From positions 124,001 through 188,000 of the forward strand of contig NZ_JAFREP010000011.1 of NCBI RefSeq assembly GCF_017377855.1: DNA of 64,000 nucleotides, read 5' to 3'. Positions 53,510 to 63,825 of the stretch are shown piece by piece. This DNA comes from Acanthopleuribacter pedis (GTDB taxonomy: Bacteria > Acidobacteriota > Holophagae > Acanthopleuribacterales > Acanthopleuribacteraceae). Numbering within the stretch: the first letter of the stretch is position 1; each line of letters opens with the position of its first letter. The notes under the pieces are model-generated. The model made no database searches and was not told the DNA's origin. It saw only the letters and a program-made list of their open reading frames with translations. Both the position numbers and the translations under genes were made by a program.

Positions 53510-54931
53510 GTGATCAAAAGATTTCGGCTCAGCAGTTTTTTTCTTTTAGCCGCTTTTGGGGTTTTCGGCGGTGAATTCTACGTTTCACCCACGGGCGACA
53601 ACACCAATCCCGGCACCCTGGAACAGCCTTGGCGCACCATTGCTTTTGCCACCTGCGGCGGGACCTTTGGCTGCCCCGAGGCGACGATTAACCCCAATTT
53701 ACTCCAAAGTGGGGATACCCTCTACCTTCGCGCCGGTACCTACAACGAGTCGGGCATTCGGGTCGCCAACGCCGGCAGCGAGACCCAGTCGATCCGCATC
53801 ACCAACTATCCCGGTGAGGAAGCGATTGTGGATGGTGGCTTCACCGCTCCTGATGGATTGGCCCATCAGCCGGTTTTTGAGATCGACGACACCCATCATT
53901 TGGTCCTCGAAGGCCTCACTATTCGACGGGGTTTAAGGTCCAACATTCGCATCGGCTATGATCGCACCGCGACCTATATCACGATTAAATCCTGTGATAT
54001 GTCCGAATTCGTCGCCCGTGACAATTCAGCCAATATCTACATTAACGGCGGCACCGACGTCATCACGCTTTTGAATAACCGTTTGTACGATAAAAACGGC
54101 GATGATGGCAACAGCGCGGGGATTATTATGTTTAATGCCGGGCGGTTGTATATTGCCAACAACACCATTTTTAACACCAACCAGGGCATTTACTACAAGC
54201 ACAGCCAAGATAACGGGTTGGCCAGCGTTATTGAAAACAATTTGATTTACGATCAGGAAACCATGGGTTTGTTGGTTTCCAACGCCGAAACGATCATCCG
54301 CCACAATGTCATCTTTAATGTGGGGGGAACCGGCATCTGGATTTTCGAAGAAAGCGCTTCCTGTGGTTTTTTGGCGAGCCACGATGTTTCGATTACCCAC
54401 AATACCGTGATCGATCCTTTGCGGGGCATCCGTTTATCGCGAAGCCGCGACTGCCTAGGAGCCGTAAACACGGTGGTGCGCGACAACCTCGTGGCCGGTT
54501 TTACCAATGGTGAGATGCGTGGTCTCGCGATATGGCCCTATCACGGTTTTCCCGATTACCTGCTTCCCGACGAAAGCGAAACCACCTTCGACCACAACCT
54601 GATTTATGGCGCGGGTTTCGGTGAACCGGTTCGGATCATCAACCAGTATTACGCCGTGGACGCGGCGCCCCTGACCGGGACGGGTAATCTGCAACAGGAG
54701 CCCCTTTTCATCGACAGGGGACAGGGCGACTATCGCCTCGCCGACGGCAGCCCCGGCAAAAACGCCGCCTCAGACGGTTTGGATATGGGTGCCGACGTGA
54801 ACAAGGCCGGTGCGGAACGACAAGCGTTCTGGAAGTATTGGCGCCAACCCATCCAACTTCCCTTCACGGTGGATCATCATCGCAACAGGCTCGTGGACGT
54901 TGTGGAACTGGCTGCCTTTGTCGGCAATTGA
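53510..54931 (+). CDS. exported right-handed beta-helix protein
   Basis: 473 residues from a GTG at 53510 with AGGAGG upstream. A signal peptide ends near 'FGVFGG'. The mature start 'EFYVSPTGDNTNPGTLEQPW' is the DUF1565-type opening of pectate-lyase-like beta helices. Repeating turns follow ('NNRLYDKNGDD', 'IANNTIFNTNQGIYYKHSQD', 'IENNLIYDQETMGLLVSN'). The family includes polysaccharide lyases, epimerases and adhesins. No catalytic residues can be assigned with confidence, so polysaccharide binding or cleavage is only a suggestion. Confidence 0.85.
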   Translation: MIKRFRLSSFFLLAAFGVFGGEFYVSPTGDNTNPGTLEQPWRTIAFATCGGTFGCPEATINPNLLQSGDTLYLRAGTYNESGIRVANAGSETQSIRITNYPGEEAIVDGGFTAPDGLAHQPVFEIDDTHHLVLEGLTIRRGLRSNIRIGYDRTATYITIKSCDMSEFVARDNSANIYINGGTDVITLLNNRLYDKNGDDGNSAGIIMFNAGRLYIANNTIFNTNQGIYYKHSQDNGLASVIENNLIYDQETMGLLVSNAETIIRHNVIFNVGGTGIWIFEESASCGFLASHDVSITHNTVIDPLRGIRLSRSRDCLGAVNTVVRDNLVAGFTNGEMRGLAIWPYHGFPDYLLPDESETTFDHNLIYGAGFGEPVRIINQYYAVDAAPLTGTGNLQQEPLFIDRGQGDYRLADGSPGKNAASDGLDMGADVNKAGAERQAFWKYWRQPIQLPFTVDHHRNRLVDVVELAAFVGN

Positions 54932-55317
54932 GGGCGGGGGCGGCGTGTGACGGATGCCGCGCTTCCGTTTGCTTTCGGCGTTGAGCATCCCGCGGTTAAC
55001 CGTTCATCACGCGGGCAAACGGTTGATCCCTGCTTACCGAACGGGCGAGGGTCGGCGTGCGTAAGGATGGGTGAGATCGAATTCGGCTGGGCTGCCGGCA
55101 CGCGCCCATGGGGTGCCCGTGACTGAACGGGTATCACGCACGGTCGTTCAAATGGTAGGTTCGGAACGCCCGCGGCTGTCGGTGCATCAGTGTCGACACC
55201 GCGTTTTTGTGCGAACCGCTCCGCTTACGGTCGGGTTTTCCGGCCGAAACCGGGACCTTCCTCCACCGATTCGGTCTCGAATCCATGGGTACCACGTTAC
55301 CGAATTGGGAGAAACAC
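54932..55317. other. intergenic, no gene seen
   Basis: No supported ORF. It should hold the promoter of the propeller gene at 55318. Confidence 0.4.
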
Positions 55318-56223
55318 ATGAAATCAGGTTCCGCCGTCAGGCTGTTCGCCGTAACCGCCGCCTTGCTTTCTACATCGATGATTCACATGATTTTTGCCGG
55401 GGACGCGCTGTCCGAGCTCAAGGGTCCTTACCTGGGGCAAACACCCCCTGGCACCACCGCCAAAACCTTTGCACCCGGCATCGTTAGTACCCAAGCTTGG
55501 GGAGACGCCGGCAGTTTTACCCCGGATATGAACCGCTTTTACGTCTCTCGTTGGCGTTCCCACGAGGGCAACTGGGAAACCGAGATCGTCGCCTACGAAC
55601 GGGTTGGTGAGGGCTGGCACAAGGTGGCGCTTCCCAAGGGCACGCGCCGCGCCTTCCATGCGCCGGACGGAAAAACCCTCCACTACGGGGCGAAATACAA
55701 GATTCGCACGGCCGACGGCTGGTCGGAAATGAAAAGCCTCGGCCCGGCCTTTGAAAAAATCCAGATCATGGGTTTGGCCGCCTCGGCCAATGGCACTTTG
55801 GTGCTTGACGAGCGCGGCACCTCCAAGGGCGACGGCATTCTTCGTTATTCGCGCCTGGTCGACGGCAAATACGAAGATCCGAAACCCTTCGGCAAGGAAA
55901 TCAACACCGGCAAATGGAACGCCCATCCCTACATCGCCCCGGATGAAAGCTACATCATGTGGGACGGTGAACGAGAAAGCGGATTTGGCAGCAACGATCT
56001 CTACATCAGTTTCCGCCGCAAAGACGGCTCTTGGAGCGAAGCGATTAACCTGGGTGACAAGGTCAACACCGAGGCCGAGGAAGGCGGACCCCACATCACG
56101 CCGGACGGGAAGTACCTCATTTTCAACCGCATGGTGCCACGCGCGGACGGCGGCGATGAGCGCCAATCCGATTTGTTCTGGATCGATGCCGGTTTTCTCG
56201 AAGCGCTCAGACCCAAAGAATAG
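55318..56223 (+). CDS. exported TolB/PD40-like beta-propeller protein
   Basis: 301 residues from the ATG at 55318 (GGGAG upstream; the longer frame from 55207 adds an unlikely leader). The signal peptide is 'MKSGSAVRLFAVTAALLSTS'. PD40-type blades are visible: 'IAPDESYIMWDGERESGFGS', 'NDLYISFRRKDGSWSEAINL' and 'GPHITPDGKYLIFNRM'. Such proteins are usually periplasmic and of unknown ligand. It is convergent with the LytTR regulator. Confidence 0.82.
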   Translation: MKSGSAVRLFAVTAALLSTSMIHMIFAGDALSELKGPYLGQTPPGTTAKTFAPGIVSTQAWGDAGSFTPDMNRFYVSRWRSHEGNWETEIVAYERVGEGWHKVALPKGTRRAFHAPDGKTLHYGAKYKIRTADGWSEMKSLGPAFEKIQIMGLAASANGTLVLDERGTSKGDGILRYSRLVDGKYEDPKPFGKEINTGKWNAHPYIAPDESYIMWDGERESGFGSNDLYISFRRKDGSWSEAINLGDKVNTEAEEGGPHITPDGKYLIFNRMVPRADGGDERQSDLFWIDAGFLEALRPKE

Positions 56224-56282
56224 GCCTGGTGTGGACGGGCGGTTTACCGAACGGGTGTCGCCTTGCCCCACCTTCGTTTCCG

Positions 56283-57011
56283 TTACTGGGATTCCAGGCT
56301 TTTGATCAGGTGTTTGTAGGTTTTGCCCAAGGGGAGCTGACTGCCGTTGTTCATCACCACCATGCCGGCTTCGAGGTAACGGATGTGCTGCTTTTGCACC
56401 AGGTAACTTTTGTGGATGCGTAGGAACTGGTCCCCGTTGAGTTGGGCCGCGAAGGATGCGAGCGTGCGTGGGGTGAGCAGGTATTGATCACCGCACCATA
56501 CCTTGACGTAATTCCCGTAGGCTTCCAGGTAGGTGATGTCGGCCGGCGCAAGTTGTACCAATTTTTTGTCGACCTTAATAAAAAGCGCCGCCGGTTCGGC
56601 CGCCTCGGGGAGCGACGTTGGTTCCTTATCGGTTGTTGGTTCGGCCGTCCCTGACTGAACCCGCGCGCGTGCCTTGTGCACGGCTTTGAGAAAGCGATCA
56701 AATCGGATGGGTTTGACCAAATAATCGCAAACATCCAGTTCAAATCCTTCCAAGGCATATTCGGCGTAGGCGGTGGTGATGATGGTCAGCGGCGGGTGGG
56801 GCAAGATTTTTAAAAAATCGGTACCCTTGAGCTTGGGCATGTGGATGTCGAGAAACAACAGGTCGACCTGGGTCCGGCCAAGCACATCCATGGCTTCCGC
56901 GGCGGAATAACAGTGGCCGACCGGCTCGAGGAAGGCGACTTCTTCCAGGTAGCCCAACAGTACCTCGTGGGCCAGGGGCTCATCATCAACAATCAGTGCT
57001 TTCAATAGCAA
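56283..57011 (-). CDS. LytTR-family response regulator
   Basis: 242 residues. The receiver starts 'LKALIVDDEPLAHEVLLGYL', has the phospho-acceptor Asp in 'LLFLDIHMPKLKG' (about residue 55) and the conserved Lys in 'DYLVKPIRFDRF'. A Glu/Pro-rich linker joins it to a LytTR DNA-binding domain ('ADITYLEAYGNYVKVWCGDQ', 'RIHKSYLVQKQHIRYLEAG'). The cognate kinase gene lies 60 bases upstream on the same strand. The target may be the divergent ABC operon at 58833. Confidence 0.93.
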   Translation of the reverse strand: MLLKALIVDDEPLAHEVLLGYLEEVAFLEPVGHCYSAAEAMDVLGRTQVDLLFLDIHMPKLKGTDFLKILPHPPLTIITTAYAEYALEGFELDVCDYLVKPIRFDRFLKAVHKARARVQSGTAEPTTDKEPTSLPEAAEPAALFIKVDKKLVQLAPADITYLEAYGNYVKVWCGDQYLLTPRTLASFAAQLNGDQFLRIHKSYLVQKQHIRYLEAGMVVMNNGSQLPLGKTYKHLIKSLESQ

Positions 57012-57071
57012 ACCCGTACCTCCGCTTTGTTTCGTTGTCGCCCATCACGTGCGCTTGTTTTACTCACGCGT

Positions 57072-58583
57072 TCAACCCCGCGTGGTGTCGCCGGCCGCGG
57101 GGGGTCGGATGGTTAATTCGGCGATAAAAACACCGTCCCGTGCCGTGGTAGTCCAGGTATGGCGTTTGGGGTATAACAAAGCCAGCCGTTTTTTGAGGTT
57201 CTCCAAGCCGACGCCGGCTTCGGCCGGGGTCTCCTCGTTGGGGATGATCGAATTCTCGCAACGAAACCGCAACACCCCGCGTTCTTCAACCAGCGACAGC
57301 TTCAAGAAGGCCGCCTCTGTCGCCGCTTCGATACCGTGTTTAAAGGCGTTCTCTACCGGAATGATCAGCAGGAGCGGTGCGATTTTCGCGGTTGCATCGG
57401 CGATCTGTACCTCAAACTCGAAGGCGACCTGTTGGCGGCGGCGAAGCTGAAACAGCCCGATGTAATCACGTAGGTAAGCCACTTCGTCTGTGACCAATAC
57501 CTCGCTTTTGCGGCCTTCATAAACCACATAACGCATGAGATCGGAAAGCTGCAGCACCACCTCCGGTGCTTGATCCGATTTTTTGAGGCACAAGGCGTAG
57601 AGGTTGTTCAGCGTGTTAAACAAAAAGTGCGGGCTGATTTGCTGCTTGAGCATGTCCCGTTCCGTGCGGATGCGCTCCTTTTCCAATTCGTTGGCGCGTT
57701 GCATCTCTTGCTGCCATTGCAAAGCCAGCACCACCGGCAAACTGATCACCATGGCCACGGCCACCATCATGCCGTAGCGCCAACTGAAGGGATCGGCCCG
57801 CGTTTCGCTAACGAGCCATTGACCGGCACGAAAAACGGGCAGCCACAAAAAAAGTTGCGTGAGTAAGGGGTACAGCATCATTAGGGTCACGGTGGACGCG
57901 ATCAGGTACTTGATCCAGCCGGCCCGTGCCAAAACCTGTTCTACCAAGAGATAGCGCTGTACCCAGTAGATTAAAAACCCCGCCATGAAGAAGCCTAAGA
58001 GTTGAAGGCCCCACCCAAGGAACAACCAAAAGTGGGTTCCCACTTGGGCCCAACGCACCTCGGAAGCGAGGGTTTGATCCTGGTAAGGGCCGGAAAGGTT
58101 GGAAACCATGAGCGCGGCAAGATAAAAAGCCGAAACCCCAAAAACCATCAGCAAGGCGCGATCAAAACCCAAGCGGTACACCCCGGTTTGAAACTGTTGG
58201 TTGCGGTTTAAGCCGGTGCGCAGGACCAGCAGGGTCTCGACCAAAAAAACGACGAGCAGGATGTCGCCGTCGCTACTTTGAAAGTAATGGGTGCGGGGTG
58301 GGTTTAAATCAATGAACACCAGAATGCAGGGGTAGATGCAAAACACGATCAGGCGCAGTAAGTTCACGCGCTGCCGCAGGTAGGCTCGCTGGACAAAGGG
58401 TTGAAAACCCTTAAAAGCCAGCACCGGCGACAGCTCCAGACAATACCGCCCAACGATCAGCACCAGGTCCGACCATTGATGGGTGGGTACGCGCCACAAG
58501 CTGAAGCCCAGAATGAGACCGAGAAAAATCCAGGTTTCGTCGGTGGTAAGCATGCGCCCCAGGCGCTCTAGCAATTTCGTCAT
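57072..58583 (-). CDS. LytS-type sensor histidine kinase
   Basis: 503 residues. About eight hydrophobic segments fill residues 15-290. The His_kinase domain follows, with the phosphorylated His at about 319 in 'QQISPHFLFNTLNNLYALCL'. The ATPase lobe has 'LLIIPVENAFKHG' (N box) and 'AGVGLENLKKRLALLYP' (G box). It has no extracellular sensor domain of note, so the membrane part probably senses the stimulus. It forms a two-component pair with the regulator at 56283. Confidence 0.93.
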   Translation of the reverse strand: MTKLLERLGRMLTTDETWIFLGLILGFSLWRVPTHQWSDLVLIVGRYCLELSPVLAFKGFQPFVQRAYLRQRVNLLRLIVFCIYPCILVFIDLNPPRTHYFQSSDGDILLVVFLVETLLVLRTGLNRNQQFQTGVYRLGFDRALLMVFGVSAFYLAALMVSNLSGPYQDQTLASEVRWAQVGTHFWLFLGWGLQLLGFFMAGFLIYWVQRYLLVEQVLARAGWIKYLIASTVTLMMLYPLLTQLFLWLPVFRAGQWLVSETRADPFSWRYGMMVAVAMVISLPVVLALQWQQEMQRANELEKERIRTERDMLKQQISPHFLFNTLNNLYALCLKKSDQAPEVVLQLSDLMRYVVYEGRKSEVLVTDEVAYLRDYIGLFQLRRRQQVAFEFEVQIADATAKIAPLLLIIPVENAFKHGIEAATEAAFLKLSLVEERGVLRFRCENSIIPNEETPAEAGVGLENLKKRLALLYPKRHTWTTTARDGVFIAELTIRPPAAGDTTRG

Positions 58584-58832
58584 GGCCCCATTATGACCGG
58601 GCCGTTCAGGCTTGTCTTGATTTCGATGATCAACGGCTTGTTTTCCGTGATGAAGGCTTTGTGGGGCCCGCGGTTCCTTTCATCACGCCCTGAGACACCT
58701 TCGTCCTCAAATGCGTTACGCGACTGGAAATTCGGCGTAGGTTCAGGGTGGCGGCACGAACGCGCCGGCTTGTCACAGGTTTGGGGCAAACCGCGCGGGT
58801 TACGTGGGCTTAAGCGGAAGGAGGCGGCCATC

Positions 58833-59735
58833 ATGTTACGCATCACTAACTTATCAAAAACCTACCCCAACGGCGTTAAAGCGCTCGACGGGATTAACCT
58901 CACCCTTTCACACGGGATGTTCGGCTTGCTGGGTCCCAACGGCGCGGGCAAATCCTCGCTGATGCGCACCATCGCGGGATTGCAAAAACCCGATTCCGGG
59001 CAAATTCTGTTTAACGGTGTCGATGTGTTGCAACAACCGCAAGCGCTGCACCGGCGCCTGGGTTACCTGCCGCAGGAATTCGGCGTCTATCCCCGGCTTT
59101 CGGCTTTCCGCCTGCTCGACCACTTCGCGATTCTCAAGGGGATCACCCACAAAAAACAACGGCGCGAGCAGGTCGCCGCGGTCCTCGCGCAAACCAATTT
59201 GGAGGAACATCGTCATCGCGCGGTCAGCGCCTTTTCCGGCGGCATGCACCGCCGCTTCGGCATCGCGCTGGCGCTGTTGGGTGATCCCGCCCTGATCATC
59301 GCGGACGAACCCACCGCGGGGCTGGACCCTGGCGAACGCAATCGCTTCCACCAACTGTTGGCGCGGTTGGCCCAGGATCGGGTGGTGATGCTGTCGACGC
59401 ACATCGTGGAAGACGTGCGCGACCTGTGCACCCAAGCGGTGGTGTTGGTGGGCGGTCGCATCCGTTTGGCGGGGCGTCCGGCGGATTTGGTCGGCGGTTT
59501 GGCCGGAAGGGTGTGGCGCAAAGCGGTTTCGCACGATCAGGAGCCGGCCATGTGCCACCGTTTCCACGTGATTTCGACCCGGCTCCACGAGGGGCGCTTG
59601 ATCGTGCATGTCGTCGCCGAGAAGCAGCCAGGACCTGGCTTTCGCCAAGTCGCGCCGGATCTTGAGGACGCCTACTTTCACGTGCTGCGCCAATGCGAAA
59701 CTACCGCGGCGGAAAGGACATGCCATGTTGCTTGA
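58833..59735 (+). CDS. ABC transporter ATP-binding protein
   Basis: 300 residues. I chose the ATG at 58833, where GGAAGGAGG lies upstream and the domain starts (MLRITNLSKTYPNGVKALDG). Walker A is 'LLGPNGAGKSSLMRTIAG', the signature 'AFSGGMHRRFGIALALLG' and Walker B 'LIIADEPTAGLDPGE'; the H-loop is in 'MLSTHIVED'. Its 3' end overlaps the permease-peptidase gene by 11 bases, so they form one transporter. It is divergent from the LytS/LytTR pair. Confidence 0.93.
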   Translation: MLRITNLSKTYPNGVKALDGINLTLSHGMFGLLGPNGAGKSSLMRTIAGLQKPDSGQILFNGVDVLQQPQALHRRLGYLPQEFGVYPRLSAFRLLDHFAILKGITHKKQRREQVAAVLAQTNLEEHRHRAVSAFSGGMHRRFGIALALLGDPALIIADEPTAGLDPGERNRFHQLLARLAQDRVVMLSTHIVEDVRDLCTQAVVLVGGRIRLAGRPADLVGGLAGRVWRKAVSHDQEPAMCHRFHVISTRLHEGRLIVHVVAEKQPGPGFRQVAPDLEDAYFHVLRQCETTAAERTCHVA

Positions 59736-62700
59736 AACCCTTAAATTTGAATGGCGTTTTTACCACGCGCGCCACCTCCTCGGATTGGGCGCGTTCATCT
59801 TTTTCCTATTGGGTTTCGCGATGACCGGCCGCGTTGGTTCCGGCGCGGGTTCGCTCCTCAACGCGCCTTACGCCCTGATTCCCATCTACCAACTGCTTTC
59901 CTTGGCGGCGGTGGTGATCATCGCGGTGTTTGCCGGCATCGCCGTATTGCGCGATCATCACCACGATTGTGAGGCCCTGGTGTTCACCACGGGTCTCGGC
60001 AAAAATCGGTTCCTTGCCGCGCGGTGGTTGGGCCTGGTTTTGGTGTCCTTCGCGGTGTTTGCCTGTGCCTCACTGGGGATCATGCTGCGCACCTTGTTGC
60101 CTCACGGGCTGCACGGCAACTTCGCCGCCAACGATCCATGGGTACACGGCCGCATTTTGCTGACCATCGCTTTGCCAAACATCCTGCTGATCGCGAGCCT
60201 ACTTTTCGCGGTCGCCCTGCGTACCCGCAACGCCATGGCCACCTGCGCCGCGGGGATGGCCCTTTATGTGCTGTATCTCCTGTGCTCGGCTTTGGTTGGT
60301 TCGCCGTTGATGGCGGGCGAAGCGGCGGTCGCCGGTCCCGATGCGCGCTTCTGGGCCGCCCTCCTTGATCCGCTGGGCACCTCGGCCTTTTTCGAGGACA
60401 CCGCCGCTTGGACCCGCTTGCAGCGGGACTCGGTTTTCCCCGCTTGGGACGGTTTGATACGCGGGAACCGGTTGCTCTGGTCGGCGGTGACCGCCTTGAT
60501 CCTGATCTATGTTTGGCGGACCGATCCCTTCCGTCAAACAGCGTCTGTCGCTTTCGGCCTGAAACGCCGTACCGTCGCCGCGGTTCAGGTCTCGGCCGGG
60601 GATGGGCTAGTCGCGGAAACGCTAATCGCGGAAACGCTAATCGCGGAAACGCTAATCGCGGAAACGCTAATCGCGGATAGGGCGGCCGCCCCAGCCTACC
60701 GTCCCTTGCAACCGCAATTTGGTTGTTCACAATGGTTCCGCGCCTGGCTTTCCTGCTTGTGCCTCGACGCATTGTACCTAGTCAAAAGCTTCCCGTTTTG
60801 GGTACTCATGGGGTTGTGGGCGGCGCTACTGTTGGGTGAAATCGCTCCGATTGGCCGGCCCTATCCCTTTACCGCACCCAGCTTGCCGTTGACGGCGGTG
60901 GTTTTGGAACGTTTCCAATTTGATCTGTTACCTGGATTCGGGGTGTTCCTAATCCTGTTCTACAGTGGTGACCTAGCCCGCCGCGAGGACGCCCACCCCA
61001 TGCACCCGCTGTCGGCAACCACGGCCACGCCCCACACGGTGTTTTTCTTCGCCAAGCTGGGTTTGCTGTGCCTGATTCCGCTCGCGCTGATTACCGTGGC
61101 CGTTATGGTCGGGGTCGGTTTTCAAATCAGTCAAGGTTGGTTCCGCTTTGATTGGGCCTTGTATGGGTCGCTGTACCTTTACGGCGGGGTGCCGCTGTGT
61201 CTCGCCGCGGTGCCCTGCCTGGTTTTACAAACCCTGTCGCCCAACAAATACGTTGGTCTGTTGGCGGCGGCCGCGTTCCTCCTGTTTTTCAGCACCGGCC
61301 TCTGCGCGATGGTCGGTTTGGAACATCCGATGTGGCGGTTCGCCGCGGTTCCCGGTTATCAGTATTCGGATATGAGCGGTTACGGGTACTTTCCCGAGGC
61401 GTTTTGGCATTACACCCTGTTTTGGAGTGCCTTGGCCGGGGCGATGCTGCTGCCGGCCTCCGCCCTCAACCGCCGTGAAAAAAGCGTACCCCTGCTGATG
61501 CGGCTGCGTGCCTTGCCCGCGCGCCTGAAACGCCGTGAACGCTGGGCTGTCGCGGGGTGCCTGCTCCTGTTCGTTCTGGTGGGCGGGCGCATTGGGTATC
61601 TCACCAATGTAGTGGGTGCCTACCGAACCGCCGATGAAACCGAGTTAATCCGCGTCGCTTACGAACAAAGCTACCGCCATTTCACCGACCTGAAGCAGCC
61701 GACCCTGCAGGCGGTGAAGACCGAGATGGCGATTTACCCGCGCCAAGGTCGCTACAGCCTGCAGGCCGAATACCGCCTCACCAATCCCCACGGGGAAGCG
61801 CTTTCGGCACTTTTGCTCACCGTGAATCCCAATTTGGTGGTGCGGGATTTGGCGCTGAAAGGCGCGCGCTTCGAAACCGATGCCGCGGTGCCCGGCGCCT
61901 ACGCGGCGCAACTGACGCTGCCGTTCCAACCCGGTGAAACACGGGTACTTACCTTTTCCATCGAGCACCGAACCACCGCTTTTACCCGCATCGGTGGGCG
62001 GCATCAGGTGGCGCCCAACGGAACCCTGATCCACGGCGCCGCCCATTTTCCAACCTTGGGTTACCTTCCCGACCGTGAGCTTCAGGATCCAATGAGGCGG
62101 GCAAGCCACGGGCTGGGGGACCCCACGCCCCCGCGAACCGCGGCCCACGCGGAAAAGGATCCGGGCGGCGGCGACTTTGTTCAGTTCGAAACGCTGGTTT
62201 CCACCAGCGACGACCAAACCGCGGTGGCGCCCGGCCGACTTATCGGGCACGGCGTTGAGGCGGGACGGGCTTGGTTCCACTATCGCGGCGAAGCGCCGAT
62301 GCGGGACGGCGTTCCTTATCTTTCCGCGACCTATGCGGCGCAGAACCGGAACATTGCGGGTTACGAGGTGACCTTGCTTTACCATCCCGATCATTCCTTT
62401 AATACCGATTCCATTTGGGAGGGCATCGAGGCCGCGTTGCGTTATGGAACACGGCGTTTCGGACCTTTGCCGCAACCGCGGTTGCGCTTTGCCGAAGTCC
62501 CAAATACCACCGGCATCTCGGGTTACGCTGGGCCAGGTCTGGTTCTAATGGGTGAATTCAGTGGCTTTAACCATGACCTGTCCAACCAAACCGGCATGAA
62601 TCAGGTGTTTCGCCGTACCGTTCACGAGACGGCCCACCAGTGGTGGGGTCACCTGGTTGCGCCGGCGGCGGTTGACGAGGGCGCCATGCTGCTGGTGGAA

Positions 62701-63405
62701 ACCTTGGCCAAATACACGGAGCTGATGCTGTTGGAACAAACGGCGGGCATCGAGCAGACCCACCGTTTTGTCGACCATGAGGTGGAACGTTATTTCCGCG
62801 CGCGGGTGCGTGAACCCGAGATGGAACACCCGTTGTCCCGCGTGCGCGGCGACCAAGCCTATGTGATGTACGCCAAGGGTGCGGCGGCCATGAACGCCCT
62901 GCGCCATCGCATCGGGGAGCCCGCTGTCAACCGCGCCCTGCGCCAACTGGTCGGTGACCACGCCCATCCGGGACCGGCGGCCACCGCCGAGGATCTGATT
63001 CGCATGTTGGTCGCCGAGGCACCGGATCAAGCCGATTTCATTCGTGAATGGCTGACCGAGGTCGTGTTTTACCGTTCAGTGGTGGAACGGGTGACGCTGA
63101 CCCCGCTCCCCGACGGGCAGGTGGCGCTGGAGGTCATCTGTGACCTGAGCAAGGTCCGCCACGCCGACGACGGTCGCGATCACGAGACGGCGTTCAGCCA
63201 GCCGGTGACCTGGTCGGTCACGTTGGGTGAGGGGGACGCGGCGCAAACAATGACCAAAAGGTTCCCGATGCAAAATGGGACCAACCGATTGGGCTGGATT
63301 TTACCGGGTGCTCCGACGCGGATTACCTTCGATCCCAAACGAGAACTCTTGGATGAGCAGCGACACTCTACCAAGGGGGCTTTGGCAAAACCGTTCGGCG
63401 GGTAA
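59725..63405 (+). CDS. ABC-2 type permease fused to an M1-family metallopeptidase
   Basis: 1226 residues from the ATG at 59725 (GGAAAGGA upstream). The N-terminal ~630 residues form the membrane part in two six-helix blocks ('LGLGAFIFFLLGFAMTG', 'FPFWVLMGLWAALLLGEIAP'). The C-terminal half is an M1 aminopeptidase-like domain with the zinc motif H-E-x-x-H in 'VHETAHQWWGHLV' (~967) and the downstream Glu in 'DEGAMLLVETLAKYTEL'. The usual GAMEN motif is not clear. Such fusions are known in Acidobacteriota and Bacteroidota, with unknown substrates. Between the helix blocks lies a run of four 'AETLI' units (60613-60672). Confidence 0.9.
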   Translation: MLLETLKFEWRFYHARHLLGLGAFIFFLLGFAMTGRVGSGAGSLLNAPYALIPIYQLLSLAAVVIIAVFAGIAVLRDHHHDCEALVFTTGLGKNRFLAARWLGLVLVSFAVFACASLGIMLRTLLPHGLHGNFAANDPWVHGRILLTIALPNILLIASLLFAVALRTRNAMATCAAGMALYVLYLLCSALVGSPLMAGEAAVAGPDARFWAALLDPLGTSAFFEDTAAWTRLQRDSVFPAWDGLIRGNRLLWSAVTALILIYVWRTDPFRQTASVAFGLKRRTVAAVQVSAGDGLVAETLIAETLIAETLIAETLIADRAAAPAYRPLQPQFGCSQWFRAWLSCLCLDALYLVKSFPFWVLMGLWAALLLGEIAPIGRPYPFTAPSLPLTAVVLERFQFDLLPGFGVFLILFYSGDLARREDAHPMHPLSATTATPHTVFFFAKLGLLCLIPLALITVAVMVGVGFQISQGWFRFDWALYGSLYLYGGVPLCLAAVPCLVLQTLSPNKYVGLLAAAAFLLFFSTGLCAMVGLEHPMWRFAAVPGYQYSDMSGYGYFPEAFWHYTLFWSALAGAMLLPASALNRREKSVPLLMRLRALPARLKRRERWAVAGCLLLFVLVGGRIGYLTNVVGAYRTADETELIRVAYEQSYRHFTDLKQPTLQAVKTEMAIYPRQGRYSLQAEYRLTNPHGEALSALLLTVNPNLVVRDLALKGARFETDAAVPGAYAAQLTLPFQPGETRVLTFSIEHRTTAFTRIGGRHQVAPNGTLIHGAAHFPTLGYLPDRELQDPMRRASHGLGDPTPPRTAAHAEKDPGGGDFVQFETLVSTSDDQTAVAPGRLIGHGVEAGRAWFHYRGEAPMRDGVPYLSATYAAQNRNIAGYEVTLLYHPDHSFNTDSIWEGIEAALRYGTRRFGPLPQPRLRFAEVPNTTGISGYAGPGLVLMGEFSGFNHDLSNQTGMNQVFRRTVHETAHQWWGHLVAPAAVDEGAMLLVETLAKYTELMLLEQTAGIEQTHRFVDHEVERYFRARVREPEMEHPLSRVRGDQAYVMYAKGAAAMNALRHRIGEPAVNRALRQLVGDHAHPGPAATAEDLIRMLVAEAPDQADFIREWLTEVVFYRSVVERVTLTPLPDGQVALEVICDLSKVRHADDGRDHETAFSQPVTWSVTLGEGDAAQTMTKRFPMQNGTNRLGWILPGAPTRITFDPKRELLDEQRHSTKGALAKPFGG
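60613..60672. repeat. in-frame 15-bp tandem repeat, 4 copies
   Basis: GCGGAAACGCTAATC occurs four times without change and encodes AETLI repeats inside the permease-peptidase fusion. Because the period is a multiple of three, copy-number changes keep the frame. Confidence 0.9.
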
Positions 63406-63722
63406 TCCGCCGTCCGTTGGGGGATTCGCGGGCCGAAGAAGCGCAATCCGTTGTGCTTCTTTGGTCGCGCTGCCTCGTTACTTAGGAAGCGCTGAAGTGT
63501 GAGATTGTCGCTAAAAATCTGGAGAGAATGGGTTTGGAAGAAGCGGGCTGGGGTCGCGCACGAACGTTTTCACTGGGTGCAGTGAGCATTTTTGCAGGGC
63601 GTTGCAGCCAGACAAGGTGTTGTGGGTTTGATAGCAAGGGGAAATCTCAGGTTCCACCGTTTTTTGTTAGATCCGGGCAGGCTCCGGCCTATCGGCCGAT
63701 GCAAGGTCCGCGTTAAGCGGGG

Positions 63723-63780
63723 GCATTTTTTCTCCTCAAAAACCTTCTGTTTGTGAAAGGCTTTTGAGGAGAAAAAATGC
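63723..63780. repeat. perfect 19-bp inverted repeat
   Basis: GCATTTTTTCTCCTCAAAA (63723-63741) is the exact reverse complement of 63762-63780, and CCTT/AAGG continues the stem inward. T- and A-runs flank the stem on both strands, so it could terminate transcription in either direction or mark the end of a small element. Confidence 0.8.
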
Positions 63781-63825
63781 TGTTGGGAAAGAGGTTGGCT
63801 AGAGACCGAGGTTAACTTGCCGCGG

